This document shows, one piece after another, positions 8,542 through 17,261 of a DNA stretch of 64,000 nt (the stretch's first letter is position 1; every line of letters starts with the position of its first letter). A program made the translations under genes and the position numbers. The notes below the pieces were generated by a model. The model had not been told where the DNA came from. It saw only the letters and a list, made by a program, of their open reading frames with translations, and searched no databases. Source of the stretch: Bacillota bacterium (GTDB lineage Bacteria; Bacillota; Sulfobacillia; JABLXB01); assembly GCA_013178305.1 (NCBI GenBank), contig JABLXB010000003.1:62001-126000 (forward strand), read 5' to 3'.

Positions 8542-8567
8542 CGGGGCTTCCGTTCAACCCCGTTTTT
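8542..8567 (+). terminator. Second intrinsic terminator candidate
   Basis: CGGGG and CCCCG pair around an 11-base loop and are followed directly by five T residues. It would act in tandem with the hairpin at 8491. Confidence 0.45.
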
Positions 8568-8660
8568 CTGCGACTCAGGTCCGCCCGCCTACCGTTCGGC
8601 CGGATTCCATTCCCCAGCTATAGGCCGCGGTTCTATCCTTACGTTAGGGGAGGCATTGCC

Positions 8661-9188
8661 TTGACGCGGCACGAGTACGTGGACATGCTCGCCGCCCGGT
8701 ACGAAGCGTACTACGACGTGCGTCGCGGCGCGCTCGCGGGTGGAAAGCCGGTCGACCTGATCGCCAGGTCGCTGCGGCGGTCGGAAAAATACTTCCTCTC
8801 GAAGAAGATAACGCTCTGGGCGTTCGAGACATGCGTCACGGCCGTCGTGAAGGCGTTCGATCCTGGAGTCACGGCCGGCGACGTAGACTCATTCTGCGAG
8901 TACCTCAAGAACGTCGTGAACACGCTCGTCGAGCCGTCGGATGAGCGGGTGTCCACCGTTCTGAACGGCGTCATGGTGTGTTGCTCGGGCCTCGACGGCG
9001 CGGCGGCGTCACGGGTGAAGCGCTTCAGCCACACGAAGTCCTTCTCGATGGGGCTTCGGGGGTGGTGTCATCTGGGCCTCATCGCCGTAGACCTGGAGTG
9101 CGGGACGGTGTACTACAACAGGGCGGCCAGGCCCTACGAGGCGTCCCACCGCTTGCCCGACCGGGGGGTGAGAGCCGCCGGCAACTGA
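8661..9188 (+). CDS. Unknown cytoplasmic protein upstream of CstA
   Basis: 175-residue protein I do not recognise. TTG 8661 follows GGGGAGGC with good spacing. The sequence is mostly helical and mixed-charge, with a run of conserved-looking aromatic and basic residues (KRFSHTKSFSMGLRGWCH) and two adjacent cysteines in VMVCCSG. No membrane segment or signal peptide is visible. It sits 51 bases before the CstA-type transporter in the same direction, so a role linked to that transporter is possible but unproven. Confidence 0.65.
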   Translation: MTRHEYVDMLAARYEAYYDVRRGALAGGKPVDLIARSLRRSEKYFLSKKITLWAFETCVTAVVKAFDPGVTAGDVDSFCEYLKNVVNTLVEPSDERVSTVLNGVMVCCSGLDGAAASRVKRFSHTKSFSMGLRGWCHLGLIAVDLECGTVYYNRAARPYEASHRLPDRGVRAAGN

Positions 9189-9239
9189 TAGATCCGGACC
9201 ACTCCATTCCCGTAAACAGCATTCAGGGGAGGGATATTC

Positions 9240-10862
9240 GTGTCGGTAGCCTGGATTATCTTCGTCGGCCTCGCGTTCTATGTGGTTGCCTACAAGGTAT
9301 ACGGCGACTATCTCGAAAAGAAGGTCCTGAAGTGCAACGGTGACATGCCCACGCCCGCGCAGACGATCAACGACGGCGTGGACTATGTCCCCACCAAAGC
9401 CCCGGTACTTATGGGGCACCACTTCGCGTCCATCGCCGGTGCGGGTCCTATCGTCGGCCCCGTCTCCGCCGCCGTCTTTGGGTGGGTGCCCGTCGCGCTG
9501 TGGGTGATCTTCGGCTCCATATTCGTGGGAGGCGTGCACGACTTCGCGGCGCTGGTGTCCTCGATCAGGCACGAGGGCAAGTCGATCGGGCAGGTCATCC
9601 TGAGGAACGTCGGAAAACGCGGCCAGACGCTGTTCCTGCTGTTCTCATACCTCGCGCTCGTCCTGGTCGTCGCCGTGTTTACCATCCTCGTCATGCAGAC
9701 GTTCGTCGCCGTGCCGGCCGTGGCGACCACGTCGATTCTGTTTATGGCGCTCGCCGTTGGGTTTGGTATGGCGGTCTACAGGTACAACGTCCGCCTCGGC
9801 ACGGCGACCATCGTGGGAGTCATCCTTCTGTTCACGTGCGTGTTCCTGGGAGTCGAGTTCCCGTTCGTCCTGGACAAGACGACGTGGATATACCTCATTC
9901 TGTTCTATGTGTACCTGGCTTCCGTGCTTCCGGTCTGGATCCTGCTCCAGCCGCGCGACTACTTGAACTCGTTCCTGCTGTACGCCAGCCTCATCGCGGG
10001 CGTGACGGGCGTGCTCATCGGGCACCCCAACATCCAGTACCCCGCGTTCACGAGCTTCTACACGAAGGCAGGCGGCTACCTTTTCCCGATGCTGTTCATC
10101 ACGGTAGCCTGCGGCGCGGTCTCAGGGTTCCACTCACTGGTGTCGTCTGGCACCACGGCCAAGCAGGTCGCGAATGAGAGGGACACCAAGGTCATCGGCT
10201 ACGGCGCGATGCTCATCGAAGGCCTCGTCGCCCTGCTTGCGCTCAGCACCGTCGCCTATCTCACTCAGCAGGGTTACGCGGAGGGCCTCGCCAAGATGGG
10301 CGGCCCGACAGGGCTCTATGCGGCCGGGATCGGGCACTTCATGAGCTTCCTCGGGGTGCCGGTGGCGCTGGGGACCACATTCGGGGCGCTGGCGCTGAAC
10401 GCGTTCTGCCTGACCTCGCTGGACACGGCCACTCGTCTCGCGAGGTACTCGTTCGAGGAGTTCTTCGGCGACAAGGTCCCGTTCCTGGCGAACAAGCACG
10501 TCGCCACGCTGGTGACTGTAGCCCTGGCCGGCACGCTCGCCCTTTCCGGTCGCTGGAGCGCGATCTGGCCGATATTCGGCGCGTCGAACCAGCTCCTCGC
10601 GGGCCTCGCGCTGCTGGCGGCGTCCGTATGGCTCATGAAGATCGGCAGCGACAACAAGGCGACCGTGTTCCCGATGCTGTTCATGTTCGTGGTCACGGTT
10701 TCCGGGCTGGTGCTGCTGGTCAGGAACAATCTCCTCGCCGAGAAGCCCAACTACGTCCTCGGCCTGACTGCGGTAGCCCTGCTGATCCTGGCGGTGTTCC
10801 TTATCATCGAGGCGGGCAGGCAACTGGTGAAGCCGAAGGAGAACAAGAGCGCCGCCGATTGA
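9240..10862 (+). CDS. cstA: CstA/BtsT-family carbon starvation transporter
   Basis: 540-residue polytopic membrane protein. The N-terminus (AWIIFVGLAFYVVAYKVYG), the segment TINDGVDYVPTKAPVLMGHH and GPIVGPVSAAVFGW are hallmarks of the CstA family. Characterised members take up peptides or pyruvate. GTG 9240 follows GGGGAGGG. A LytS/LytTR two-component pair faces it on the other strand at 10942-13432. This recalls the E. coli BtsS/BtsR system, which controls the CstA homologue BtsT in response to pyruvate. A pyruvate transporter is therefore a reasonable inference, especially next to an operon that ends in a pyruvate-forming aldolase. Confidence 0.92.
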   Translation: MSVAWIIFVGLAFYVVAYKVYGDYLEKKVLKCNGDMPTPAQTINDGVDYVPTKAPVLMGHHFASIAGAGPIVGPVSAAVFGWVPVALWVIFGSIFVGGVHDFAALVSSIRHEGKSIGQVILRNVGKRGQTLFLLFSYLALVLVVAVFTILVMQTFVAVPAVATTSILFMALAVGFGMAVYRYNVRLGTATIVGVILLFTCVFLGVEFPFVLDKTTWIYLILFYVYLASVLPVWILLQPRDYLNSFLLYASLIAGVTGVLIGHPNIQYPAFTSFYTKAGGYLFPMLFITVACGAVSGFHSLVSSGTTAKQVANERDTKVIGYGAMLIEGLVALLALSTVAYLTQQGYAEGLAKMGGPTGLYAAGIGHFMSFLGVPVALGTTFGALALNAFCLTSLDTATRLARYSFEEFFGDKVPFLANKHVATLVTVALAGTLALSGRWSAIWPIFGASNQLLAGLALLAASVWLMKIGSDNKATVFPMLFMFVVTVSGLVLLVRNNLLAEKPNYVLGLTAVALLILAVFLIIEAGRQLVKPKENKSAAD

Positions 10863-10941
10863 CGCGGCCGGCGGTGGCTGAAAGAGCACTGCGATAGTGC
10901 TTCACAACGGGGCCCTCGGACCTCGGGAGGTGTGGAACACC

Positions 10942-11706
10942 TCAGAGACCCAGGGCCTCTTTCATATGCCGCACGTGGGTTCGCGCCACCGGCACCTTGC
11001 TGTGCTCCTTATCCTTCATGGCCAGCGTATATGTGCCTGAGAACCACGGGATTACCTCGGCAACCTTGTCGAGGTTGACGAGGAAGGTGCGGTGCACGCG
11101 GAGGAACCTCCGGTTGAGGCGGTTTTCGAGCTGGGAAAGCGTGAGCTTCGTGCAACACTCCTTGTCGAATGTCTTCAACCTCACCCTGTCGCCCATGCAC
11201 TGGGCATACACGAGTTCACCGGCGTCGAGCAGGGCGATAGACCCGTTTCGTTCCACGGGGATCTTGACACTCGATAGGTGCGGCAGCATCTCGTCGAGGA
11301 GGACCCCCAGCCTCTCCTGCACGAGATCGCTCGAGGAGAGCGCCTTCTTGAGATTCCCCACGGTTGCCGCGAGCCTTGCCCTGTCGAACGGCTTGAGCAG
11401 GTAATCCACCGCGCACACTTCAAAGGCCTGCACTGCGTACTCGTCGTAAGCCGTGGCGAACACGATGCGCGGACAGGCACCGCCCTGGCAACGCAGCTCG
11501 CGAGCGACGTCGAGCCCGCTCATTCCCGGCATCGCCACATCGAGGAACAGCACGTCCGGCACCAGGCGCCGCGCCAGCGCAACGGCCTCGGTGCCGTTGC
11601 TCGCCTCACCGACCACCTCGACCGTGCCGAGCGAGCTCAACAGGTACTTCAACTCATCCCTCGCGGGTTGTTCGTCGTCAGCCACCAGTGCCCTGAGAAC
11701 CGGCAA
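10942..11706 (-). CDS. LytTR-type DNA-binding response regulator
   Basis: 254-residue response regulator. Receiver domain at residues 1-120: acidic pair in VADDEQPARDE, phospho-acceptor Asp in DVLFLDVAMPGMSG, conserved Lys in YLLKPFD. LytTR DNA-binding domain at the C-terminus (RNGSIALLDAGELVYAQ to VHRTFLVNLDKVAEV). TTG 11706 follows AAAGGGGGG and lies inside the 3' end of the kinase gene (29-base overlap), so the pair is co-translated. Likely target: the facing cstA-like gene, and possibly its own operon. Confidence 0.9.
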   Translation of the reverse strand: MPVLRALVADDEQPARDELKYLLSSLGTVEVVGEASNGTEAVALARRLVPDVLFLDVAMPGMSGLDVARELRCQGGACPRIVFATAYDEYAVQAFEVCAVDYLLKPFDRARLAATVGNLKKALSSSDLVQERLGVLLDEMLPHLSSVKIPVERNGSIALLDAGELVYAQCMGDRVRLKTFDKECCTKLTLSQLENRLNRRFLRVHRTFLVNLDKVAEVIPWFSGTYTLAMKDKEHSKVPVARTHVRHMKEALGL

Positions 11707-13432
11707 GGCGGACCCCCCTTTCCGGGATCATCAAGGATATCGTTGTGCCGCGCCCCGGCTGCGATTCCACCTTCAGCCCGCAGGATTCGCCGAACATGCT
11801 CTTGAGTCGGTCGTTCACATTTCTGAGGCCGATCCCGGCACCCGAGTCGCTGTGGCAGGGGGGGCCTACCAGCAGGCTGTCCCTGCGATCGGGCGTCATG
11901 CCTACGCCGTCGTCGCGGATGGATACCACGACGTGTCCGTCCACGCGAGCAGCCGTTACAGCGACCGTCCCCCCCGAGTTCCGGCCGTCCAGCCCGTGCT
12001 TGATGCTGTTCTCCACGAGCGGCTGGAGGATGAGCGGCGGGATCAGCGCCTTGCGGCAGTCCTCGTCGACATCCAGTAGCACGTTGAGCCTGTCGCCGTA
12101 CCTTGCCTTCTGAATCGCGAGGTAGGACCGGACGTGTTCGACCTCGTCGCCAAGGGTGACGAGCTGGTGCGACTGCCTGAGGTTCCGCCGGAAAAAGTCG
12201 GACAATTGCACGAGCAGATCTCTGGCTTTTTCGGGGTCCGTCCTGCAGAATGAGACCACCGTGTTGAGCGCGTTGAACAGGAAGTGCGGGTTGATTTGCG
12301 CCTGCAGGGCCCTCAGTTCCGCCTGGGTCACCAGTTCTGCCTTGGCCTGCAGGTGTGAGATCTCGACCTGGGTGGCGAGGAGTTGCCCGACTCCCCGCGC
12401 CAGTTCGACGATAACGGGGGTGATCCGCTTCTTACCATCCTCGTACAGCTTTACGGTTCCGATTACGCCGGTGCCGGTGACCAGCGGGACAACAACTCCG
12501 GAACTGAGCGAGCACCGGGGATTGGGGCAGCCGATCATCTCGCGGTTTTGCAGCACCCGCAGCGTGCCCGCGGCTATCGCCTCGCGCGTGCCTCTTGTCA
12601 GCACGGAGTCACCGGACTTGTGGTGGTCGGAGCCTGACCCCACAAATGCCAGCACCTTCTGCTTATCGGTGATCGAGACGGCGGCGACGCCCGAGACCTC
12701 CTTGATTATGGAGGCCACATGCCTGGCCGACTCGAATGACAACCCCACGCGCAGGTAGGGAAGGGTCCTCGACGCGATCCGGAGAGCCTTGTTGGCCTGC
12801 AGGGCTTCGATCTGCTCGTGCTCCGCCCGGGTCGACTGCAATATCGCCAGGAACATGCCGGCGCCGGTGGCGTTGACGATGGTCATCGGAAGGATGATCA
12901 CCCTGACCAGCGCCAGGGCCTCCTGGAACGGCCTCGCGACGGCAAGGATGATGGCCATCTGGGCCAGCTCCCCCGCGACCCCGATCGCGAAACCCGCCTT
13001 GCCTCCTATGTCAGTCCCCCGTAACCTGAGGTACGCGAGCCCGCCGAGCAACCCCTCGAATGTAGTAGAAAGGCCGCACGCGAGCCCGGTGAACCCGCCT
13101 ATCGAGTACCTGTGCACTCCACCGATGAGCCCCGCCAGGAGGCCGACTGCCGGGCCCCCGAGCAGGCCGGCGGAGATGGCGCCGATGGCCCTGGTGTTAG
13201 CCACGGCCCAGCCCTCGCGTGTGCCGGACACCTGCACGCGTACACCGGTGTAAGTCCCCGCGATCGAGAGGAGCCCGAAGAAGACGATCAGCACCAGCCT
13301 GTCGCGGTTCGTCAAACGCCGTTCGATGGCGTTCTTGAACGGGCCGGTCCTCCCGGTTATGAACGCCAGTACCGCGATGACCGACATCTCCTGGACCAGT
13401 GCCAGGAAAAGGTGGGAGACCATCATCAGCAC
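11678..13432 (-). CDS. LytS-family sensor histidine kinase
   Basis: 584-residue sensor kinase. About six hydrophobic segments in residues 1-190 match the 5TM-5TMR LytS-type input domain. A GAF-like domain follows (about 220-350) with a CPNPRCSLSSG cysteine segment. The His_kinase motif QINPHFLFNALNTV holds the phosphorylated His, and the ATPase domain shows PLVENSIKHGLDG, RDDGVGM and GAGIGLRNVNDRL. The start may be GTG 13432 or ATG 13426. It is the partner of the LytTR regulator and the probable sensor of the CstA substrate. Confidence 0.9.
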   Translation of the reverse strand: MLMMVSHLFLALVQEMSVIAVLAFITGRTGPFKNAIERRLTNRDRLVLIVFFGLLSIAGTYTGVRVQVSGTREGWAVANTRAIGAISAGLLGGPAVGLLAGLIGGVHRYSIGGFTGLACGLSTTFEGLLGGLAYLRLRGTDIGGKAGFAIGVAGELAQMAIILAVARPFQEALALVRVIILPMTIVNATGAGMFLAILQSTRAEHEQIEALQANKALRIASRTLPYLRVGLSFESARHVASIIKEVSGVAAVSITDKQKVLAFVGSGSDHHKSGDSVLTRGTREAIAAGTLRVLQNREMIGCPNPRCSLSSGVVVPLVTGTGVIGTVKLYEDGKKRITPVIVELARGVGQLLATQVEISHLQAKAELVTQAELRALQAQINPHFLFNALNTVVSFCRTDPEKARDLLVQLSDFFRRNLRQSHQLVTLGDEVEHVRSYLAIQKARYGDRLNVLLDVDEDCRKALIPPLILQPLVENSIKHGLDGRNSGGTVAVTAARVDGHVVVSIRDDGVGMTPDRRDSLLVGPPCHSDSGAGIGLRNVNDRLKSMFGESCGLKVESQPGRGTTISLMIPERGVRLAGSQGTGG

Positions 13433-13520
13433 CTCGTAAGATTTGAAGTGGGCGTGTAATTAAGTTTGATTTGTGCGGCGCCGATTCCTCCCGCCGTTGC
13501 AGGACTCGGCCGCCGCTATG

Positions 13521-13561
13521 CCGAATTGATTTCCATTCGGCGGAACGGCGGCCCGTTCCGC
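13521..13561. promoter_or_regulatory. Two adjacent inverted repeats upstream of IclR gene 1
   Basis: CCGAAT-8 nt-ATTCGG (13521-13540) runs into GCGGAACG-6 nt-CGTTCCGC (13540-13561), between the sensor-kinase start and the IclR start at 13580. Perfect 6- and 8-bp arms just before a regulator gene are typical of an autoregulatory operator. The assignment to IclR is inference. Confidence 0.4.
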
Positions 13562-13579
13562 AGTGAAGGGGTGGTCGGT

Positions 13580-14332
13580 GTGCAGGCGACTGACAGGCTC
13601 GTCGCCATCCTTGAGGCCATCGCCCAGTCCCCTGAAGGAGCCGGCGTCACCGAGGTCAGCGACAGAGTCGGGCTTCCGAGGAGCACCGTCCACCGCGCGC
13701 TCAACTCGCTGGTCGACCACAGGCTGGCCGCACAGGACCCATCGTCGAGGAAGTACAGGCTCGGCATGGGTATCCTCAGGCTGGCGTCCACGCTTCTCGA
13801 GGGGAACAACCTGATCGCCGCTGCGCAGCCGGTGCTGGAGGACATCCGGAGGGACCTCCAGGAGACTGTGTTCCTGGCGGTAATGGACGGGGCGGAGTCC
13901 ATTTGTGTCGCGAAAGTGGACGGCGTCAACCCACTCAGGTATTTCGTGGAGATAGGGAGGGTGCTACCCTTCCACTGTTCGGCGTCCGTCAAGGCGATGC
14001 TGGCGTACGCGCCGGCCGCGATGCTTGACGACCTGCTCAGCAAGCGCCCGCTGGTGGCATTCACCCCCAGGACGAAGGTGAACCCCGACGAATACAGGCG
14101 CGAGATAAAGCAGGTCCAGGAGCGCGGGTACGCGCTCTGCCTCGAAGAGTTCGAGTCCGGGGTCAACGCGATGGCCGTGCCGGTGTTCGGCGCGCGTGGC
14201 AGGCCGGTGGCCAGCATAACGATTGTCGGTCCGGCCTCGCGCCTCGACGCGTCGTTCATGAACAGGGCGGTGCCCAGGCTTCGCCAGGCCGCATCGGACA
14301 TGTCCAGGGCACTGGCGGGCATGCGAGCCTGA
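13580..14332 (+). CDS. IclR-family transcriptional regulator 1
   Basis: 250-residue regulator. An N-terminal winged helix (residues 1-65) contains VTEVSDRVGLPRSTVHRALNSL. The IclR effector domain follows (about 75-245), with the conserved GRVLPFHCSASVKAMLAY and LEEFESGVNAMAVPVF segments. GTG 13580 is chosen because GAAGGGGTGG precedes it; the frame stays open further upstream but without a good site. UbiX follows 28 bases later in the same direction. The inducer is unknown. Confidence 0.88.
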   Translation: MQATDRLVAILEAIAQSPEGAGVTEVSDRVGLPRSTVHRALNSLVDHRLAAQDPSSRKYRLGMGILRLASTLLEGNNLIAAAQPVLEDIRRDLQETVFLAVMDGAESICVAKVDGVNPLRYFVEIGRVLPFHCSASVKAMLAYAPAAMLDDLLSKRPLVAFTPRTKVNPDEYRREIKQVQERGYALCLEEFESGVNAMAVPVFGARGRPVASITIVGPASRLDASFMNRAVPRLRQAASDMSRALAGMRA

Positions 14333-14360
14333 ACCGGTGATGGGAGGAGACTCTCCTGGT

Positions 14361-14951
14361 ATGAGGATCGTCCTGTGTATGACGGGCGCGTCAGGGGCGG
14401 TATACGGCTTACGGATGCTCGAAGAGCTCCGGACTGCCGGCTGCGATACCCATCTGATCGTGTCGGAGTGGGCCGAGAAGACGATCGCCGCCGAGTGCGG
14501 CGTGTCGCTCGAGTCCGTGGCCGCCCGGGCATCTCGGGTTTGGGGATACCGAGACATGGGTGCGCCCGTGTCCAGCGGGTCGTACCCCGTCGACGCGGTG
14601 GTCGTTTGTCCGTGCAGCATGAAAACGCTGGCCGGCATCGCGCACGGCTACGCGGACAACCTCATCATCCGCGCCGGCGACGTAGCCTTGAAGGAGCGGC
14701 GCAGGCTGGTGCTGGTCCCCCGGGAAAGCCCACTCTCGGTGATTCACATAGAGAACATGCTGGCTGTGGCGAGGGCCGGCGCGATCGTGGCGCCGCCATG
14801 CCCGTCGTTCTACGGCAGGCCCGCGAGTCTGGACGACATCGTCAATCAGACCGTCGGACGCGTGCTGGACCTCCTGGGCATCCGGAACGACCTCGCCCCG
14901 AGGTGGGGGGAGACCGCCGGCCCGGCCGCCGGTGCCGGACGCTCATCCTGA
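14361..14951 (+). CDS. ubiX: UbiX-family flavin prenyltransferase
   Basis: 196-residue flavoprotein. It makes prenylated FMN, the cofactor of UbiD-type (de)carboxylases. Typical segments are GASGAVYGLRMLEEL, VCPCSMKTLAGIAHGYADNLI, the VPRESPLSVIHIENML loop and CPSFYG near the end. ATG 14361 has a GGGAGGAG site. No UbiD gene occurs in the window, so its client enzyme must be elsewhere. The IclR neighbour suggests it is induced with an aromatic or unsaturated-acid pathway. The 3' end overlaps the opposite gene by 9 bases. Confidence 0.9.
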   Translation: MRIVLCMTGASGAVYGLRMLEELRTAGCDTHLIVSEWAEKTIAAECGVSLESVAARASRVWGYRDMGAPVSSGSYPVDAVVVCPCSMKTLAGIAHGYADNLIIRAGDVALKERRRLVLVPRESPLSVIHIENMLAVARAGAIVAPPCPSFYGRPASLDDIVNQTVGRVLDLLGIRNDLAPRWGETAGPAAGAGRSS

Positions 14952-17261
14952 ATGGCCGGGCGCCTGTGCCTGCTGGGCGCCGGCGCCGCGGCACCTCCTC
15001 ACCAGAGCCGTGACGAGCGCGGCGGCGCACGCGAACACCATAATCGCCGCCATAATGCGCCTTACCCTGATCATCTCGATCCCCTTGAGTTCGCTCTGCC
15101 ATCTTTTCTCCAGGTCTTCGAAAGACATGGAGTAGACGTCCCGCAGGGCTTTATCGGGGCCGTGCGGGTCATCACCCGTCTTCCGGATGAACTCCGCGAA
15201 CCTCTCCTTGCCCCCGGCATACAGCGACGCAACCATCCACGTTTCCTTCGCCCGCGGGGCGGACGACGGGGCGCCTGCTCCACCCGCAAGGAACTCCGAC
15301 AGCCCAACCAGAAGCCAGTTTAGCTCCGGGTCCGGCTTCGCGTACCAGGCGTGGCCCGCGTTGTGGGCGAGGATCCTCGAAAGCACGTCATCCGCAACCC
15401 GTTCCGGCGCCGGGGCCCGCCCCGCCTCCAGCACGTACCACGGAAAATCCGGGAACGCCTCGCCGATCGCTTTCTCCGGCTCATCCAGGGCGCGCTCGTA
15501 GAAGCTCACGATGACGGGGTTGCACGGCCTTATTCCGAGCTTCGAGTCCAGGTTCTCGATCGTGGGAGCCAGCCGCGCGCTCACCGCGGCGGCGAGGGCG
15601 CGCCCCTGGTCGCCGTGGTAACGGAGGCGCACGAGGCCGCCTGTCGAGGGAACGTCCAGGTACTGCCATTCCTTGACGCTGTCGATCGTCCACTCAACTG
15701 CGCCGGTGTCGGCGGTGTGGCCGGCCGAGTCGGTGGCCACCACCCTGTAATAGGCCGTCGCGAACGGCCACGGCAGGCTGAATATGACGCCGGGGGAGGC
15801 CTCACGCCCGCCGACGAACCGCGATGGCTCCGATATGTCCACTGCGACCTTCTCGGCGCCCCCCTCGACCGTCCACACCCTGAGATTGACGGAGCCGAGG
15901 TCTCCGTCGCTGTCTTTCACCAGTGGGCGCAGGACGAACGCGACCGGCGCCGAGGGGTTCTCGTGCTCTATCGTCACTTTCTCGATGGTAGGAGCGCTCT
16001 TGCCGGAACTGAATTCGCCGGGGGCCGGCGTATCCACTTTCGAGGCGAGCCACCGGCGAACTGCCCAAAGCGGCGCTCTTTCGTCACCGTATAACGGAGC
16101 GGAAATAGGCGGCATGACCTCGGACAGCCTTTTGTATAGTGACGCAAGGCTCGCCTTGTCACCGCTCTTCTCGTACAGGCTGCCGAGGAAGTAGTAGTCC
16201 TCAGCCCCTGCGTTGCCGCTCTCAACGCGCTTCTGCCACATGGACCTGCCGTACTCGCGGTCCCCCGTCAGGAACCTGTACCTTGCCTCCAGGAGCGCGG
16301 CCGCCTGCGCGGCCTCGGAGGAAAGCCCCCGCAGTGAGCCGAACTCGCGGACGTATTTCAGCGCTTGCGCGCTATCCCACTGCGATCCCGCGCTTACGAT
16401 CTTCGAAAACAGATCCGACCTGCGGTTCTGCTCGGGTGTCGCCGGCCCGGGCGCCGGTTCGCCGGTCATCACTCTTGAGTACGAGAGCAGGCCGTACATG
16501 GCCGAGAACACCACCTCGATGTCGGCCGCCGGCTCGAAGCCGGTCCATTCCCATACCAGGTTGTCGCCCTCGAACCGGTAAAGACCGGGGAAAGCGTGAA
16601 CTACCTCGTACGGCCTCGGCCCGGCGAATTCGAACGTGACCTTCGCTCGCCCTATCGGGCCCTTCCACGCCCTGCCGGTTGTGAGGATGTATCCGGTGCG
16701 GACTTCGCCGTTGGAGACGAACGTGTTCCTGACGCGGTACGAATTTCGCACTTCCACCGTCTCGCCTGCCTTGAGCGAAAGCGGCCAGGTCCACCAGAAC
16801 GGGTACTGCTTTGCACTCTCGGAGGATGGAGTGGTGGGGCCGCCTTTTTCGCGCCGGACAGGCACTTCGAGCCCGGCGACCCAGGTCTTGAATTCATGTA
16901 TGCCGACGTCGTCCCCCATTTCACGGCCCGGCTCGGTCGCCTCCTCGGGGAAGCCCATCAGGATCTCCGTGGCCGGCCCGGTGTTTCTGAACACGAAACG
17001 GCATGTAACCGTGGAGTCCTTTGGAGTGACCCTGACTCTCACGTCTTCTTCGACCATCTCGACCTGGCCGTCCCGGATGGGGCGGACGGTCTCGCCGAAC
17101 CGGCCGAGACTCGTGTCGTCGGCCCGCGCCTTACGGGCAGGCAGCATACGCACCGGCGCCGCTGCGGCCGCAACAAACAGGGCGACGGCCAGACAGATTT
17201 GGGCCGCCATCCGCACAATCGTGACCGCGCGGTTTGGTTCTCGCGACTTTCTCGGTCCCAT
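14943..17261 (-). CDS. Exported membrane-anchored protein with degenerate gluzincin (M1-like) domain
   Basis: 772-residue surface protein. An N-terminal hydrophobic segment (about residues 12-32) exports or anchors it, and a second hydrophobic segment near the C-terminus is followed by Arg. The N-terminal half resembles DUF4424-like beta domains (VRVTPKDSTVTCRFVFRN). Next come a helical repeat-like stretch, an Ig-like segment and a peptidase-like domain. That domain has His633-Asn634-Ala-Gly-His637, then Glu656 exactly 18 residues after His637. This is the M1/gluzincin HExxH-18-E zinc pattern with the catalytic Glu replaced by Asn. ATG 17261 follows GGGAGG; open sequence upstream looks non-coding. 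Function unknown. Confidence 0.75.
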   Translation of the reverse strand: MGPRKSREPNRAVTIVRMAAQICLAVALFVAAAAAPVRMLPARKARADDTSLGRFGETVRPIRDGQVEMVEEDVRVRVTPKDSTVTCRFVFRNTGPATEILMGFPEEATEPGREMGDDVGIHEFKTWVAGLEVPVRREKGGPTTPSSESAKQYPFWWTWPLSLKAGETVEVRNSYRVRNTFVSNGEVRTGYILTTGRAWKGPIGRAKVTFEFAGPRPYEVVHAFPGLYRFEGDNLVWEWTGFEPAADIEVVFSAMYGLLSYSRVMTGEPAPGPATPEQNRRSDLFSKIVSAGSQWDSAQALKYVREFGSLRGLSSEAAQAAALLEARYRFLTGDREYGRSMWQKRVESGNAGAEDYYFLGSLYEKSGDKASLASLYKRLSEVMPPISAPLYGDERAPLWAVRRWLASKVDTPAPGEFSSGKSAPTIEKVTIEHENPSAPVAFVLRPLVKDSDGDLGSVNLRVWTVEGGAEKVAVDISEPSRFVGGREASPGVIFSLPWPFATAYYRVVATDSAGHTADTGAVEWTIDSVKEWQYLDVPSTGGLVRLRYHGDQGRALAAAVSARLAPTIENLDSKLGIRPCNPVIVSFYERALDEPEKAIGEAFPDFPWYVLEAGRAPAPERVADDVLSRILAHNAGHAWYAKPDPELNWLLVGLSEFLAGGAGAPSSAPRAKETWMVASLYAGGKERFAEFIRKTGDDPHGPDKALRDVYSMSFEDLEKRWQSELKGIEMIRVRRIMAAIMVFACAAALVTALVRRCRGAGAQQAQAPGHSG

